DNA of 64,000 bases, from positions 59,948 through 123,947 of the forward strand of contig NZ_JAPJDL010000017.1 in assembly GCF_026242055.1 (NCBI RefSeq), written 5' to 3'. The translations under genes were made by a program, and so were the position numbers. Below the pieces are notes generated by a model that made no database searches, was not told the DNA's origin, and saw only the letters and a program-made list of their open reading frames with translations. Shown piece after piece: positions 18,636-26,628 of this stretch. The stretch comes from Lentzea sp. NEAU-D7. Lineage in GTDB: Bacteria; Actinomycetota; Actinomycetes; Mycobacteriales; Pseudonocardiaceae. The first letter of the stretch is position 1. Every line of letters starts with the position of its first letter.

Positions 18636-18641
18636 TTCGTC

Positions 18642-19628
18642 CTAGACCTCTGCCTCGAGCATCTCGGCCGTGACCGCGGACTCGGTGTCCGGCAGGCCCA
18701 GGTCCTTGGCCCGCTTGTCCGCCATGGCCAGCAGACGCCTTATACGGCCTGCCACCGCGTCCTTGGTCATCTGCGGGTCCGACAGCTGGCCCAGTTCCTC
18801 CAGCGACGCCTGGCGGTGCGCGAGGCGCAGCTGCCCGGCGGCGGCCAGGTGGTCCGGTGCCTCCGGCCCGAGGATCTCCAACGCGCGCGCCACCCGTGCG
18901 GCCGCCGCGACGGCCGCACGGGCCGAGCGGCGCAGGTTCGCGTCGTCGAAGTTCGCCAGCCTGTTCGCGGTCGCGCGGACCTCACGCCGCATGCGGCGCT
19001 CTTCCCACGCCATCACGCTGTCGTGCGCGCCGAGCTTGGTCAGCATCGCCCCGATGGCGTCGCCGTCCCTTATCACCACGCGCTCGGCCCCGCGGACCTC
19101 GCGCGACTTGGACGAGATGCCCATCCTGCGCGCCGCGCCGACGAGTGCGAGCGCCGCCTCGGGGCCGGGGCAGGTGATCTCCAGCGACGAGCTGCGACCG
19201 GGTTCGGTCAGCGAGCCGTGCGCCAGGAAGGCACCGCGCCACGCGGCCTCGGCGTCGCACACGCCACCGGACACGACCGGCGCGGGCAGGCCGCGCACCG
19301 GGCGGCCGCGCGGGTCGAGCAGACCGGTCTGCCGGGCCAGGCCCTCGCCGTCCTTGACCACGCGGACGACGTACCGGGTGCCCTTGCGCAGTCCGTTCGA
19401 CTGGATCGTGAACACCTCGGCGTGGTGGCCGTAGAGCGCCTGGATCTCCTTGAGCAGCCTGCGGGCCGCGGAACCCAGGTCGAGCTCGGCCTCGACGACG
19501 ACCCGGCCGGACACGATGTGCAGGCCGCCGGCGAACCTGAGCAGGGAGGACACCTCCGCGCGGCGGCAACAGGTCTTGGATACCGCGAGCCTGCTCAGCT
19601 CGTCCTTGACCGCCGACGTCATCGCCAC
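18642..19628 (-). CDS. whiA: Sporulation/cell-division regulator WhiA
   Basis: 328 residues with the WhiA signature at both ends: MAMTSAVKDELSRLAV, then a degenerate LAGLIDADG homing-endonuclease-like fold (CCRRAEVSSLLRFAGGLH) and a C-terminal helix-turn-helix (LEELGQLSDPQMTKDAVAGR). In actinobacteria WhiA activates sporulation septation genes together with WhiB-type partners. GTG 19628 is preferred because it gives the family N terminus and has GGAGGG upstream; it overlaps the yvcK stop. Last gene of the run. Confidence 0.96.
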   Translation of the reverse strand: MAMTSAVKDELSRLAVSKTCCRRAEVSSLLRFAGGLHIVSGRVVVEAELDLGSAARRLLKEIQALYGHHAEVFTIQSNGLRKGTRYVVRVVKDGEGLARQTGLLDPRGRPVRGLPAPVVSGGVCDAEAAWRGAFLAHGSLTEPGRSSSLEITCPGPEAALALVGAARRMGISSKSREVRGAERVVIRDGDAIGAMLTKLGAHDSVMAWEERRMRREVRATANRLANFDDANLRRSARAAVAAAARVARALEILGPEAPDHLAAAGQLRLAHRQASLEELGQLSDPQMTKDAVAGRIRRLLAMADKRAKDLGLPDTESAVTAEMLEAEV

Positions 19629-20596
19629 TGGCCAGTCCCTCCCACTCCGGTCTCCACGACCACCTGCCTCAGGCAACCGGCAAGTGCCTCCGGATCATGC
19701 CGCTCTGCGGCGTCCGGTGCGGCGATCTTGGCCAGATGCGTACGCGCACCCAGTGCCGAGGCGGCTCGCGTCAACCGGTCCGGGGTGGGGACCGAGTCGA
19801 CGTCGGCGATCACCGCGTCCACCTTCAGCTCGGGTGCGTGCTCGCAGACTACGTCCAAATGCCGCTCCGGAGAGAAACCAGCGGTTTCACCCGGTTGGGG
19901 GACGAGATTGAGCACGAGCACCTTCCTGGCCCGCGTGTGCACGAGCGCGTCGTGCAGTTCGGGCACGAGCAGATGCGGCAAGACGCTGGTGAACCACGAT
20001 CCAGGTCCGAGTACCACGACATCGGCGTCAAGTACAGCCTGTACCGCTTCCGGACAGCCGGCAGGTCGCCCGTTCGGGGCAGTCAACCGGATGCGCTGCA
20101 CCAGCCCGGGCGTGGTCGCGATGGCGACCTGCCCCCGGATGCGCCGCACGTCGGTCTCGTCCTCGTCCAGCCCCACGACGTCCGCCTCGATGTCGAGCGG
20201 ATCGTTCGACATGGGCAGCACCCGGCCCTTGACGCCGAGCAGCCTGCTGGTGAGGTCGAGCACGGCGACGGGGTCGCCGAGCTGCTCGAGCAGCCCGGCG
20301 ATCACCAGGTTGCCGACCGCGTGCCCCGCGAGCGCCCCGGTGCCGCCGAAGCGGTGCTTGAACAGCGACGTCCACCGCCGGCTGGCCTCGTCGTCCCCCG
20401 CCAGCGCCGCCATGGCCTTGCGCAGATCACCGGGCGGCAGCAGGTCGGACAGCTCACGCCGGAGCCGCCCGGAGGACCCGCCGTCGTCCGCGACCGTCAC
20501 CACGGCCGTCACGTCGTCGGTGACCTGCTTCAACGCGCTCAGCGTCGCGTGCAGCCCGTGACCGCCACCCAAAGCAACAGCTTTCAACTTCGTCAC
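19619..20596 (-). CDS. yvcK: YvcK/CofD-like gluconeogenesis factor
   Basis: 325 residues beginning KLKAVALGGGHGLHATLSAL, followed by VVTVADDGGSSGRLRREL and VLGPGSWFTSVLPHLLV, the signature blocks of the YvcK (CofD-like, UDP-sugar-binding) family needed for growth on gluconeogenic carbon and normal cell-wall synthesis. GTG start overlaps the rapZ stop as GTGA; its own stop overlaps whiA. Standard rapZ-yvcK-whiA order. Confidence 0.95.
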   Translation of the reverse strand: MTKLKAVALGGGHGLHATLSALKQVTDDVTAVVTVADDGGSSGRLRRELSDLLPPGDLRKAMAALAGDDEASRRWTSLFKHRFGGTGALAGHAVGNLVIAGLLEQLGDPVAVLDLTSRLLGVKGRVLPMSNDPLDIEADVVGLDEDETDVRRIRGQVAIATTPGLVQRIRLTAPNGRPAGCPEAVQAVLDADVVVLGPGSWFTSVLPHLLVPELHDALVHTRARKVLVLNLVPQPGETAGFSPERHLDVVCEHAPELKVDAVIADVDSVPTPDRLTRAASALGARTHLAKIAAPDAAERHDPEALAGCLRQVVVETGVGGTGQWR

Positions 20597-21471
20597 TCAC
20601 GTCCCAGATCCCTGTGCACGACCTTCACGGCCGTGCCGTCCTCGCTGGCCAGCCGCCCGGCCAGCTCTTCGCTCAGGGCGACACTGCGGTGCTTGCCACC
20701 GGTGCACCCGATCGCGAGCGTCAGGTAGCGCTTGCCCTCGCGCCGGTAGCCGGCACCGATGAGCCTGAGCAACTCGTGGTACCGATCAAGGAACTCGTCC
20801 GCGCCCTCCTGGGACAGCACGTAGTTGCGCACCTCACCATCGAGCCCCGTCTGCTCCCGGAGCTCCGGGATCCAGAACGGGTTCGGCAGGAACCGCACGT
20901 CCATGACGAGGTCGGCGTCCATCGGCAGCCCGTACTTGTACCCGAAGCTCAGCACCGTGACCCTGGTCCGGCTGGCCGCCTCGCTGCCGAAGCTGTCCTC
21001 GATCTTGGACCGCAGCTGGTGGATGCTCAACGCCGACGTGTCGACCACGAGGTCGGCTTCCTGCTTGAGCGGCGTCAGCAGGATCCGCTCGGCCTCGATG
21101 CCGTCCTGCAGCCGCCCGTCCCCCTGCATGGGGTGACCGCGCCGCACCGCCTCGAAGCGCCGGATCAGCACGGCGTCGGTGGCCTCGAGGAACAGCACGC
21201 GCGGCTTGTACCCGCGCGCGTCGAGGTCCTTGATGATGGAGGCCAGGTCCTCGGTGAACGCGCGGCTGCGCACGTCCATGACGACCGCGACCCTGGTGAT
21301 CGCCCCGCGCGCCTGGGCGCCGAGCTCGACCATGGTGGCGATGAGTTCCGGGGGCAGGTTGTCCACGACGAACCAGCCGAGGTCCTCCAGGCACTTGGCC
21401 GCGGTGCTGCGGCCCGCACCGGACAGCCCGGTCACCACGGCGACTTCGATGCCGGACTTCTCCGCGTTCAC
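20593..21471 (-). CDS. rapZ: RNase adapter / nucleotide-binding protein RapZ
   Basis: 292 residues. P-loop GLSGAGRSTAAKCLEDLGW with Arg in place of the Walker Lys (seen in many actinobacterial members), VVDNLPPELI, and the C-terminal GCTGGKHRSVAL substrate-binding loop. In enterobacteria RapZ targets the sRNA GlmZ; in actinobacteria the role is less clear but linked to cell-wall precursor control. GTG start at 21471. The 763 nt upstream of it hold no convincing gene, only the repeat tract. Confidence 0.95.
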   Translation of the reverse strand: MNAEKSGIEVAVVTGLSGAGRSTAAKCLEDLGWFVVDNLPPELIATMVELGAQARGAITRVAVVMDVRSRAFTEDLASIIKDLDARGYKPRVLFLEATDAVLIRRFEAVRRGHPMQGDGRLQDGIEAERILLTPLKQEADLVVDTSALSIHQLRSKIEDSFGSEAASRTRVTVLSFGYKYGLPMDADLVMDVRFLPNPFWIPELREQTGLDGEVRNYVLSQEGADEFLDRYHELLRLIGAGYRREGKRYLTLAIGCTGGKHRSVALSEELAGRLASEDGTAVKVVHRDLGRE

Positions 21472-21775
21472 GACTACGACTCCGTTACCTGTTCATGAGC
21501 GCGACTGTGCCGCTCTCGTTCGGGCTTGCTCGATGTTGGGCCCCGCCACGCCGGGCGCGCCCGGGAAGAGTCTCCACCGGAACGGCCCTCGCGTGCGGCA
21601 GGTTCGACAGTTGAGACGCTACGTGGCGCGGCCGGTTTCGCCACCCGGACGGGTGAACCTCGTCCTGATCCACGCCTCACACCGTCTAGTGGATGTCACG
21701 AAACCATGGTCATCTTCGCCGCGACAGAAGGAGGGAGCACGCGGGTCGGCCACTCGCCTCGCACCGCTGGCAACG

Positions 21776-22241
21776 TTCGTCACACCGCCCATCGTGTTGG
21801 TCACACCGCCCGCCGTGTTCGTCACACCGCCCGCTGCGTGTCTCACGCCGCCAGCCTCACATCGCCGGCCACGTCCTCGCCCGCCAGCCTTACAACGCCA
21901 GCCACGTCCTCACCCGCCAGTCACGCTTCTCGCACCGCCAGTCACGCTTCTCGCACCGTCGGCCTCACATCGCCAGCCACGTTCCTCACCTGCCAGCCTC
22001 ACACCGCCGGCCACGTCTCCCACGCCGCCGGCCTCGGCCTGCACCTCGTCCGCCGCCACCGCGGCGGCCAGACCGCCAGCTCCGTCGGCCGCCGCCTCAC
22101 ATCGCGAACCCTGCTTCTCACACCAGCAGCCTCACACCGCGAGCCCTGCTCCTCACACCAGCAGCCTCACACCGCGAGCCCTGCTCCTCACCCGCCGGCC
22201 TCATACCGCCGACCACGTTCCTCGCGCCGCCGCCTCACACC
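21776..22241. repeat. Degenerate tandem-repeat tract (TCACACC-core) between HD gene and rapZ
   Basis: The gene-free interval 21472-22234 contains reiterated plus-strand units around TCACACCGCC plus GCCACGTCC. Exact TCACACC occurs at 21780, 21801 and 21822 (21-bp period), 21999, 22118, 22132, 22153, 22167 (14/21 alternation, a 35-bp unit repeated about three times from 22096) and 22235. Between them lie variants (TCACATC, TCGCACC, TCACGCC). The first 250 nt of the interval (21472-21720) show no repeat and no clear signal. On the transcribed (minus) strand the core reads GGTGTGA. The last copy covers the stop codon of the HD-domain gene. Confidence 0.85.
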
Positions 22242-22939
22242 GCGACCGGATAGCTCGACTGGAACGCCAGGCGCGCGTCGGAGCCCGACGCGATCCGGTC
22301 GAGCTCGTCGTCCAGCGCCATGAACACCTCCCACGGCTCGTGGCCGGTGGCGCTCGCCAGGCGTTCGGTCACCAGCTGCTCCAGGTCCGGGACGCGCTTG
22401 GCCTTCCACACCTTGTCCGCCAGGCTGACCAGCAGCTCCTCCAGGCTGATGCCCGGCGTGGTCCACGACGCGTGCGTCCGCGCGAACCGAGCCAGCCGCT
22501 CCTCGACGCCGCGCTCTCGCAGCAGCGCGTGGCCCGCCGGCTCGTGGGCCGAGCCCGGACCGGACAACTCGTTGGGGTGCAACACCTTGCCGATGTCGTG
22601 GGTGGCCGCGCCGTACAGGACCGCGTCCCGGTCGACGGCGACCGACGGGTGGTGGCGCTCGATCCAGGTGATGAGTTCGCAGGCCACGTCGTGCACTGCC
22701 CGCAGATGTGCGACCAGACGCGGCGGCGCCTGCAGCTCGGTCAGCAAGTCCTCGACGGGCGCGGGTAACGGCCGCAGCGGCACGGCCTCCGTCATGGCTC
22801 GGTGCGCCGACGACAGGCCCTTGCTCGGCGCGGCACCGCGAACCAACGACGAACCGTCGTCCGATAGCGGCGACGGCACTTCCCCCGTCACATCGTTGCC
22901 GGAAAACGACGTCCCGCCACCTGCCGGCCCAGGTCCCAT
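22235..22939 (-). CDS. HD-domain protein
   Basis: 234 residues. A disordered Gly/Ser-rich N terminus of about 48 residues precedes an HD phosphohydrolase-like domain: AHLRAVHDVACELITW, GAATHDIGKVLHPNEL and the later ARFARTHASW. HD proteins of this size hydrolyse nucleotides or phosphate esters with bound metal; substrate unknown. ATG 22939 shares its A with the uvrC stop (TGATG) and has GGGAG 6 nt upstream inside uvrC, which supports the long start; ATG 22795 is the alternative. Its final codons (VAV-stop) are part of the repeat unit that continues downstream. Confidence 0.82.
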   Translation of the reverse strand: MGPGPAGGGTSFSGNDVTGEVPSPLSDDGSSLVRGAAPSKGLSSAHRAMTEAVPLRPLPAPVEDLLTELQAPPRLVAHLRAVHDVACELITWIERHHPSVAVDRDAVLYGAATHDIGKVLHPNELSGPGSAHEPAGHALLRERGVEERLARFARTHASWTTPGISLEELLVSLADKVWKAKRVPDLEQLVTERLASATGHEPWEVFMALDDELDRIASGSDARLAFQSSYPVAV

Positions 22940-24840
22940 CAGGAGCTCCCACCAGACGAAGCCAAAGTCGCCACCACGGCCTCCGCGGTGCGGCGGCCCA
23001 CGCCCGGCACGTCGCTGATCTCGTCCACTGTGGCCTGTCGCAGCTTCCGCACCGAGCCGAAGTGCTTGAGCAGGGCCGCTTTGCGGGTCTCGCCGAGGCC
23101 TGGCACCTCGTCGAGGGCCGAGGTGGTCATGCGCTTCGAGCGCTTCTGGCGGTGGTAGGCGATGGCGAAGCGGTGGGCCTCGTCGCGGACTCGTTGGAGC
23201 AGGTACAGGGCGTCGCTGGTGCGCGGCAGGATCACCGGGTCCTGTTCGCCCGGGACCCAGACCTCCTCGAGGCGTTTGGCGAGGCCCACCACCGCCACGT
23301 CGGTGATGCCCAGTTCGGCCAGGACGTCGGAGGCGGCTGCGGCCTGGGGGCCCGCGCCGTCCACCACGAGGAGGTTGGGCGGGTAGGCGAACTTGCGGGG
23401 TTTGCCGGTGTCCGGGTCTATTCCCGGGTTGGGGCCGCCGGAGGCGGTTTCGCGGAGCATCGCCTGGAAGCGGCGGCGGACCACCTCAGCTATCGAGGCC
23501 ACGTCGCCCTCGGTGGCCGCCTCGCGGAGGGCGAAGCGGCGGTACTCGGACTTGCGGGCCAGGCCGTCCTCGAACACCACCAGGGACGCCACCACGTCGG
23601 TGCCCTGGACGTGGCTGATGTCGATGCACTCGATGCGCAGCGGCGCGGTGTCGAGCGACAGGGCGTCCTGGATCTCCTGCAGGGCCGCGGAGCGGGCGGT
23701 GAGGTCGCCCGCGCGGCGGAGCTTGTGCTGGGCGAAGGCCTCGGAGGCGTTGCGCGCCACCGTTTCCATCAGGGCGCGCTTGTCGCCGCGTTGCGGGACG
23801 CGCAGGACCACTCGGGAGCCTCGCTGCTCGGACAGCAGGTCTTCCAGGGCCGGGGCGTCGTCGGGCAGGACCGGGACCAGCACCTCGCGCGGGGTGCTCT
23901 CGGTGTTGTCGCCGTAGAACTGCATGATGAACTGGTCGACGAGGCCGCCGTCGTCGAGGGCCTCGACCTTGTCGAGCACCCAGCCGCGCTGGCCGCGGAC
24001 GCGGCCGCCGCGCACGTGGAAGACCTGGACCGAGACCTCCAGCTCGTCCTGCGCGAACGCCATCACGTCGGCGTCCGTGCCGTCGCCCAGCACGACGGCC
24101 TGCTTCTCCATCGCGCGGCGCAGCGCGCCCAGGTCGTCGCGCAGGCGCGCGGCGCGCTCGAACTCCAGCTCCTCGGAGGCCTGCAGCATCTCGCGTTCGA
24201 GGCGGCGGACCATGTTGTCCGTCTTGCCCGCCAGGAAGTCGCAGAAGTCGAGCACGATGTCGCGGTGCTCGTCGGCCGACACCTTGCCCACGCACGGCGC
24301 CGAGCACTTGTCGATGTACCCGAGCAGGCACGGGCGGCCGATCTGGTTGTGCCGCTTGAAAACGCCCGCCGAGCACGTGCGCGCGGGGAACACGCGCAGC
24401 AGCAGGTCGAGCGTCTCGCGGATGGCCCAGGCGTGGGCGAACGGCCCGAAGTAGCGCACGCCCTTCTTGCGCGGGCCGCGGTACACGTGCAGGCGCGGGT
24501 AGTCCTCGTGCAGGGTCACGGCCAGCACCGGGTACGACTTGTCGTCGCGGTACCGGACGTTGAAGCGCGGGTCGAACTCCTTGATCCAGTTGTACTCGAG
24601 CTGCAGCGCCTCGACCTCGGTGGAGACGACGGTCCACTCGACGGAGGCCGCCGTCGTCACCATCTGGCGCGTGCGCGGGTGCAGCCCCGCCAGATCCGCG
24701 AAGTACGAGTTCAGCCTGCTGCGCAAGCTCTTCGCCTTGCCGACGTACACGACCCGGCCACCGGCGTCGCGGAACTTGTAGACGCCGGGAGCCTCCGGAA
24801 TCGTGCCCACAGCAGGGCGATACGTCGAGGGATCTGCCAC
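22939..24840 (-). CDS. uvrC: Excinuclease ABC subunit C
   Basis: 633 residues. GIY-YIG nuclease at the N terminus (PGVYKFRDAGGRVVYVGKAKSLRSRL), Cys cluster CSAGVFKRHNQIGRPC through CSAPC, UVR motif, RNase H-like C-terminal nuclease (IECIDISHVQGTDVVASLVVF) and tandem helix-hairpin-helix (VPGLGETRKAALLKHFGS, VPGVGRRTAEAVV). Makes both incisions of nucleotide excision repair with UvrAB. GTG 24840 gives the usual actinobacterial N terminus; a TTG at 24870 is possible. It lies 42 nt after a Rieske gene. Confidence 0.97.
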   Translation of the reverse strand: MADPSTYRPAVGTIPEAPGVYKFRDAGGRVVYVGKAKSLRSRLNSYFADLAGLHPRTRQMVTTAASVEWTVVSTEVEALQLEYNWIKEFDPRFNVRYRDDKSYPVLAVTLHEDYPRLHVYRGPRKKGVRYFGPFAHAWAIRETLDLLLRVFPARTCSAGVFKRHNQIGRPCLLGYIDKCSAPCVGKVSADEHRDIVLDFCDFLAGKTDNMVRRLEREMLQASEELEFERAARLRDDLGALRRAMEKQAVVLGDGTDADVMAFAQDELEVSVQVFHVRGGRVRGQRGWVLDKVEALDDGGLVDQFIMQFYGDNTESTPREVLVPVLPDDAPALEDLLSEQRGSRVVLRVPQRGDKRALMETVARNASEAFAQHKLRRAGDLTARSAALQEIQDALSLDTAPLRIECIDISHVQGTDVVASLVVFEDGLARKSEYRRFALREAATEGDVASIAEVVRRRFQAMLRETASGGPNPGIDPDTGKPRKFAYPPNLLVVDGAGPQAAAASDVLAELGITDVAVVGLAKRLEEVWVPGEQDPVILPRTSDALYLLQRVRDEAHRFAIAYHRQKRSKRMTTSALDEVPGLGETRKAALLKHFGSVRKLRQATVDEISDVPGVGRRTAEAVVATLASSGGSS

Positions 24841-24882
24841 GCCGTCCAGACTATCGACGCGGTCCGACAAAAACAGAAAGGG

Positions 24883-25353
24883 TCAGGTCAGGACCACCTG
24901 GTCGCCGTCGACCTTCACCGCGACCGCGCGCAGGCCGGTCGTCGCCGGTCCCTTCTTCACCGCGCCGTCGGAAGCACCGAACTGGCTGCCGTGCGAAGGG
25001 CAGGTGATGGTGCCGCCGGACGGCTCCGCGACCATCGAGCCCTGGTGCGGGCACGTCGCGTCGAAGGCCTTCACCTCGGTGGCGGAGATGCGCGCGACGA
25101 CGATCTTCTTGCCGCCGGGGGCGTCGACGACGGCGCCGCCGCCCTCGGGCACGTCGGCCAGCGCGACGAGCGCGGTGCCGCTGGTCCCGGCGGATCCCGA
25201 GGATCCCGTCGGAGTCGAACCGCCCTGGGTGGGTGTGGTTCCGGAACCGGTCGAGGTCGAGCTGCACGCCGTCACGAGTCCGCTGGGCACGGCGAGGGCA
25301 ACCGCGATTCCGCACAGCGCCGCGCGCCTGCTGACCAGGCTTTCGGTGTTCAC
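24883..25353 (-). CDS. Rieske [2Fe-2S] lipoprotein (copy 1)
   Basis: 156 residues. N-terminal VSRRAALCGIAVALAVPSG then LVTAC, a lipobox, with twin Arg suggesting Tat export of a folded cluster protein. A Ser/Thr/Gly linker follows, then a Rieske domain with ligands CPHQG and CPSHG (C-x-H and C-x2-H, the second in ITCPSHGSQF). It would carry electrons outside the membrane; partners are not visible. GTG 25353 has GGAGG 7 nt upstream. A paralogue lies 106 nt upstream. Confidence 0.9.
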   Translation of the reverse strand: MNTESLVSRRAALCGIAVALAVPSGLVTACSSTSTGSGTTPTQGGSTPTGSSGSAGTSGTALVALADVPEGGGAVVDAPGGKKIVVARISATEVKAFDATCPHQGSMVAEPSGGTITCPSHGSQFGASDGAVKKGPATTGLRAVAVKVDGDQVVLT

Positions 25354-25459
25354 GACCGATCCTCCGTGGTGGTGGGTGTTCGGGGTCACACCACAGCATT
25401 ACGCGAACAGGACCGCCGGAGTTCAGCGAGAAGCCCGATGCACAGCAAACCCACAGGTC

Positions 25460-25864
25460 TCAGCCGAGCACCACGTCGTCCCCGGAACGCACGACCGCGA
25501 CCTCGGCGAGACCTGATTCCGCAGGTCCTTTGCGGACGGCCCCGGTCGAGGCGTCGAAGGTGCTCCCGTGCAACGGGCAGGTGATCACGCCGCGGGCAGG
25601 CGGGTTGACCATCGACCCCACGTGCGGGCACGCCGGGTTGAACGCGCGGAATTCACCCGATCGAGGTTGCACGACCAGCAGCTGGGCGTTGCCGGGCATG
25701 TCCACCAGCACGCCGGAGCCTTCGGGCACCGAGGAGACGGCGACGACGCGGTCTCCCGGCCGGGCGGTGCCGGCACCGCCCGTCTTGCGAGGAGCGGGCT
25801 CGCCACAGGCGCTCAAGGCGGCGGCGAGCCCACACAACAACACTGAACGACGATCCACGAGCAC
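25460..25864 (-). CDS. Rieske [2Fe-2S] lipoprotein (copy 2)
   Basis: 134 residues: VDRRSVLLCGLAAALSAC is a twin-Arg lipoprotein signal, then ACPHVGSMV and ITCPLHGSTF supply the Rieske ligands. Shorter linker than copy 1 but the same ending (VRKGPAESGLAEVAVV versus VKKGPATTGLRAVAVK), so the two are tandem duplicates. GTG start at 25864 lies 3 nt after the stop of the upstream gene, implying co-translation. Confidence 0.88.
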   Translation of the reverse strand: MLVDRRSVLLCGLAAALSACGEPAPRKTGGAGTARPGDRVVAVSSVPEGSGVLVDMPGNAQLLVVQPRSGEFRAFNPACPHVGSMVNPPARGVITCPLHGSTFDASTGAVRKGPAESGLAEVAVVRSGDDVVLG

Positions 25865-25867
25865 CGA

Positions 25868-26356
25868 TTATCGGCGCTGGTCCTCCGCGGCGGCCTGCCG
25901 GGCCAGCGCCAGCACGGCGGTGAACGGCGGGAACCAGTGCCGCGAGTGCGACGGCGGGTTCGCCCAGCGCAGCGATCCGTACCTGGTCATGGTGGGCGGG
26001 AGCGCGATCCGGTGCGGCGACCGCACGAACTGGACCTCCGGTGGCGCCTTCAGGTGGGTGGGCAGCAACGCCACCAGTTCGGCCAGGAAGATCCAGTGTT
26101 CGCGGGGGCCGGGGATCACCGTGACCGGTCCGGCGAGCATCCGCGACTTCAGGTCGGCCAGGACTCGCGACCCGATCCGCGCCGGCATCGCCAAGGCTGT
26201 CGTGGCGGGGCCCAGGGGCAGGAACACGCCCTGCTCGGTGACGGTCACCTGCCAGCCGAGCAACCGGTAGCCGGCCACGGCCTCCCCGATCGCCCGTGCG
26301 TGTCCCCTGTTCTGTGGGATCCCGGCCGTGCCGGTCTCCGCGGTCGTGAGGCTCAT
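25868..26356 (-). CDS. Hypothetical protein
   Basis: 162 residues from ATG 26356 with GGAGG about 10 nt upstream. Sequence blocks such as GYRLLGWQVTVTEQGVFLPLG, VTVIPGPREHWIFLAEL and YGSLRWANPPSHSRHWFPPF show a compact alpha/beta protein rich in Trp and Pro. No family recognised with confidence. It is first in a run leading into the two Rieske genes and uvrC, and divergent from an XRE-type regulator. Confidence 0.6.
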   Translation of the reverse strand: MSLTTAETGTAGIPQNRGHARAIGEAVAGYRLLGWQVTVTEQGVFLPLGPATTALAMPARIGSRVLADLKSRMLAGPVTVIPGPREHWIFLAELVALLPTHLKAPPEVQFVRSPHRIALPPTMTRYGSLRWANPPSHSRHWFPPFTAVLALARQAAAEDQRR

Positions 26357-26463
26357 CGGCGGTTGTCCTCCCCGTTGGTGGGTCAGGCACTGGTCACGGC
26401 CACGGGGATCCACCCGCAGCCTGACGTTGTGCAGGGTCCTTCTCACTTCACGCCAACACCACT

Positions 26464-26494
26464 CGCCTGCTGCATGGGCCTCATGCAGCAGGCG
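26464..26494. promoter_or_regulatory. Perfect 13-bp inverted repeat in divergent region
   Basis: CGCCTGCTGCATG (26464-26476) and CATGCAGCAGGCG (26482-26494) flank a 5 nt spacer. It lies in the 272 nt gap between the leftward hypothetical gene (start 26356) and the rightward XRE regulator (start 26629). It could be the regulator's operator or a hairpin in a leader. A smaller near-palindrome centred on ATGCAT lies at 26552-26565. Confidence 0.5.
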
Positions 26495-26628
26495 TATGAA
26501 GCTCATCCGCCGGGCGGGGGCACCAGGACTGCGACACGCGAACCCATTACGTCTTATGCATGAGATGGATGGACTGACGATCACACGTCCGTACACTGGG
26601 AAAACGCTCAGTGACGGGGGCGAGGCCG

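Noticed and set aside
21619..21846. Minus-strand frame of 76 codons with a GGVTNTA heptapeptide repeat in the repeat tract
   Set aside because: The heptapeptide is just the 21-bp DNA repeat read in frame; the start is a GTG inside a repeat with no ribosome site, and the rest of the frame looks non-coding.
22096..22200. CRISPR array
   Set aside because: The 35-bp period is seamless, with no conserved repeat alternating with unique spacers of constant length, and no cas genes are present.
21179..22768. Long plus-strand frame (529 codons) across rapZ, the repeat tract and the HD gene
   Set aside because: Antisense to two real genes for much of its length; composition is Pro/His/Ser/Arg-rich as expected for a GC-rich shadow frame over the repeats.
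22708..25584. 958-codon plus-strand frame opposite uvrC
   Set aside because: uvrC is unmistakable on the minus strand; the antisense frame is Arg/His/Ala-rich and matches no family.
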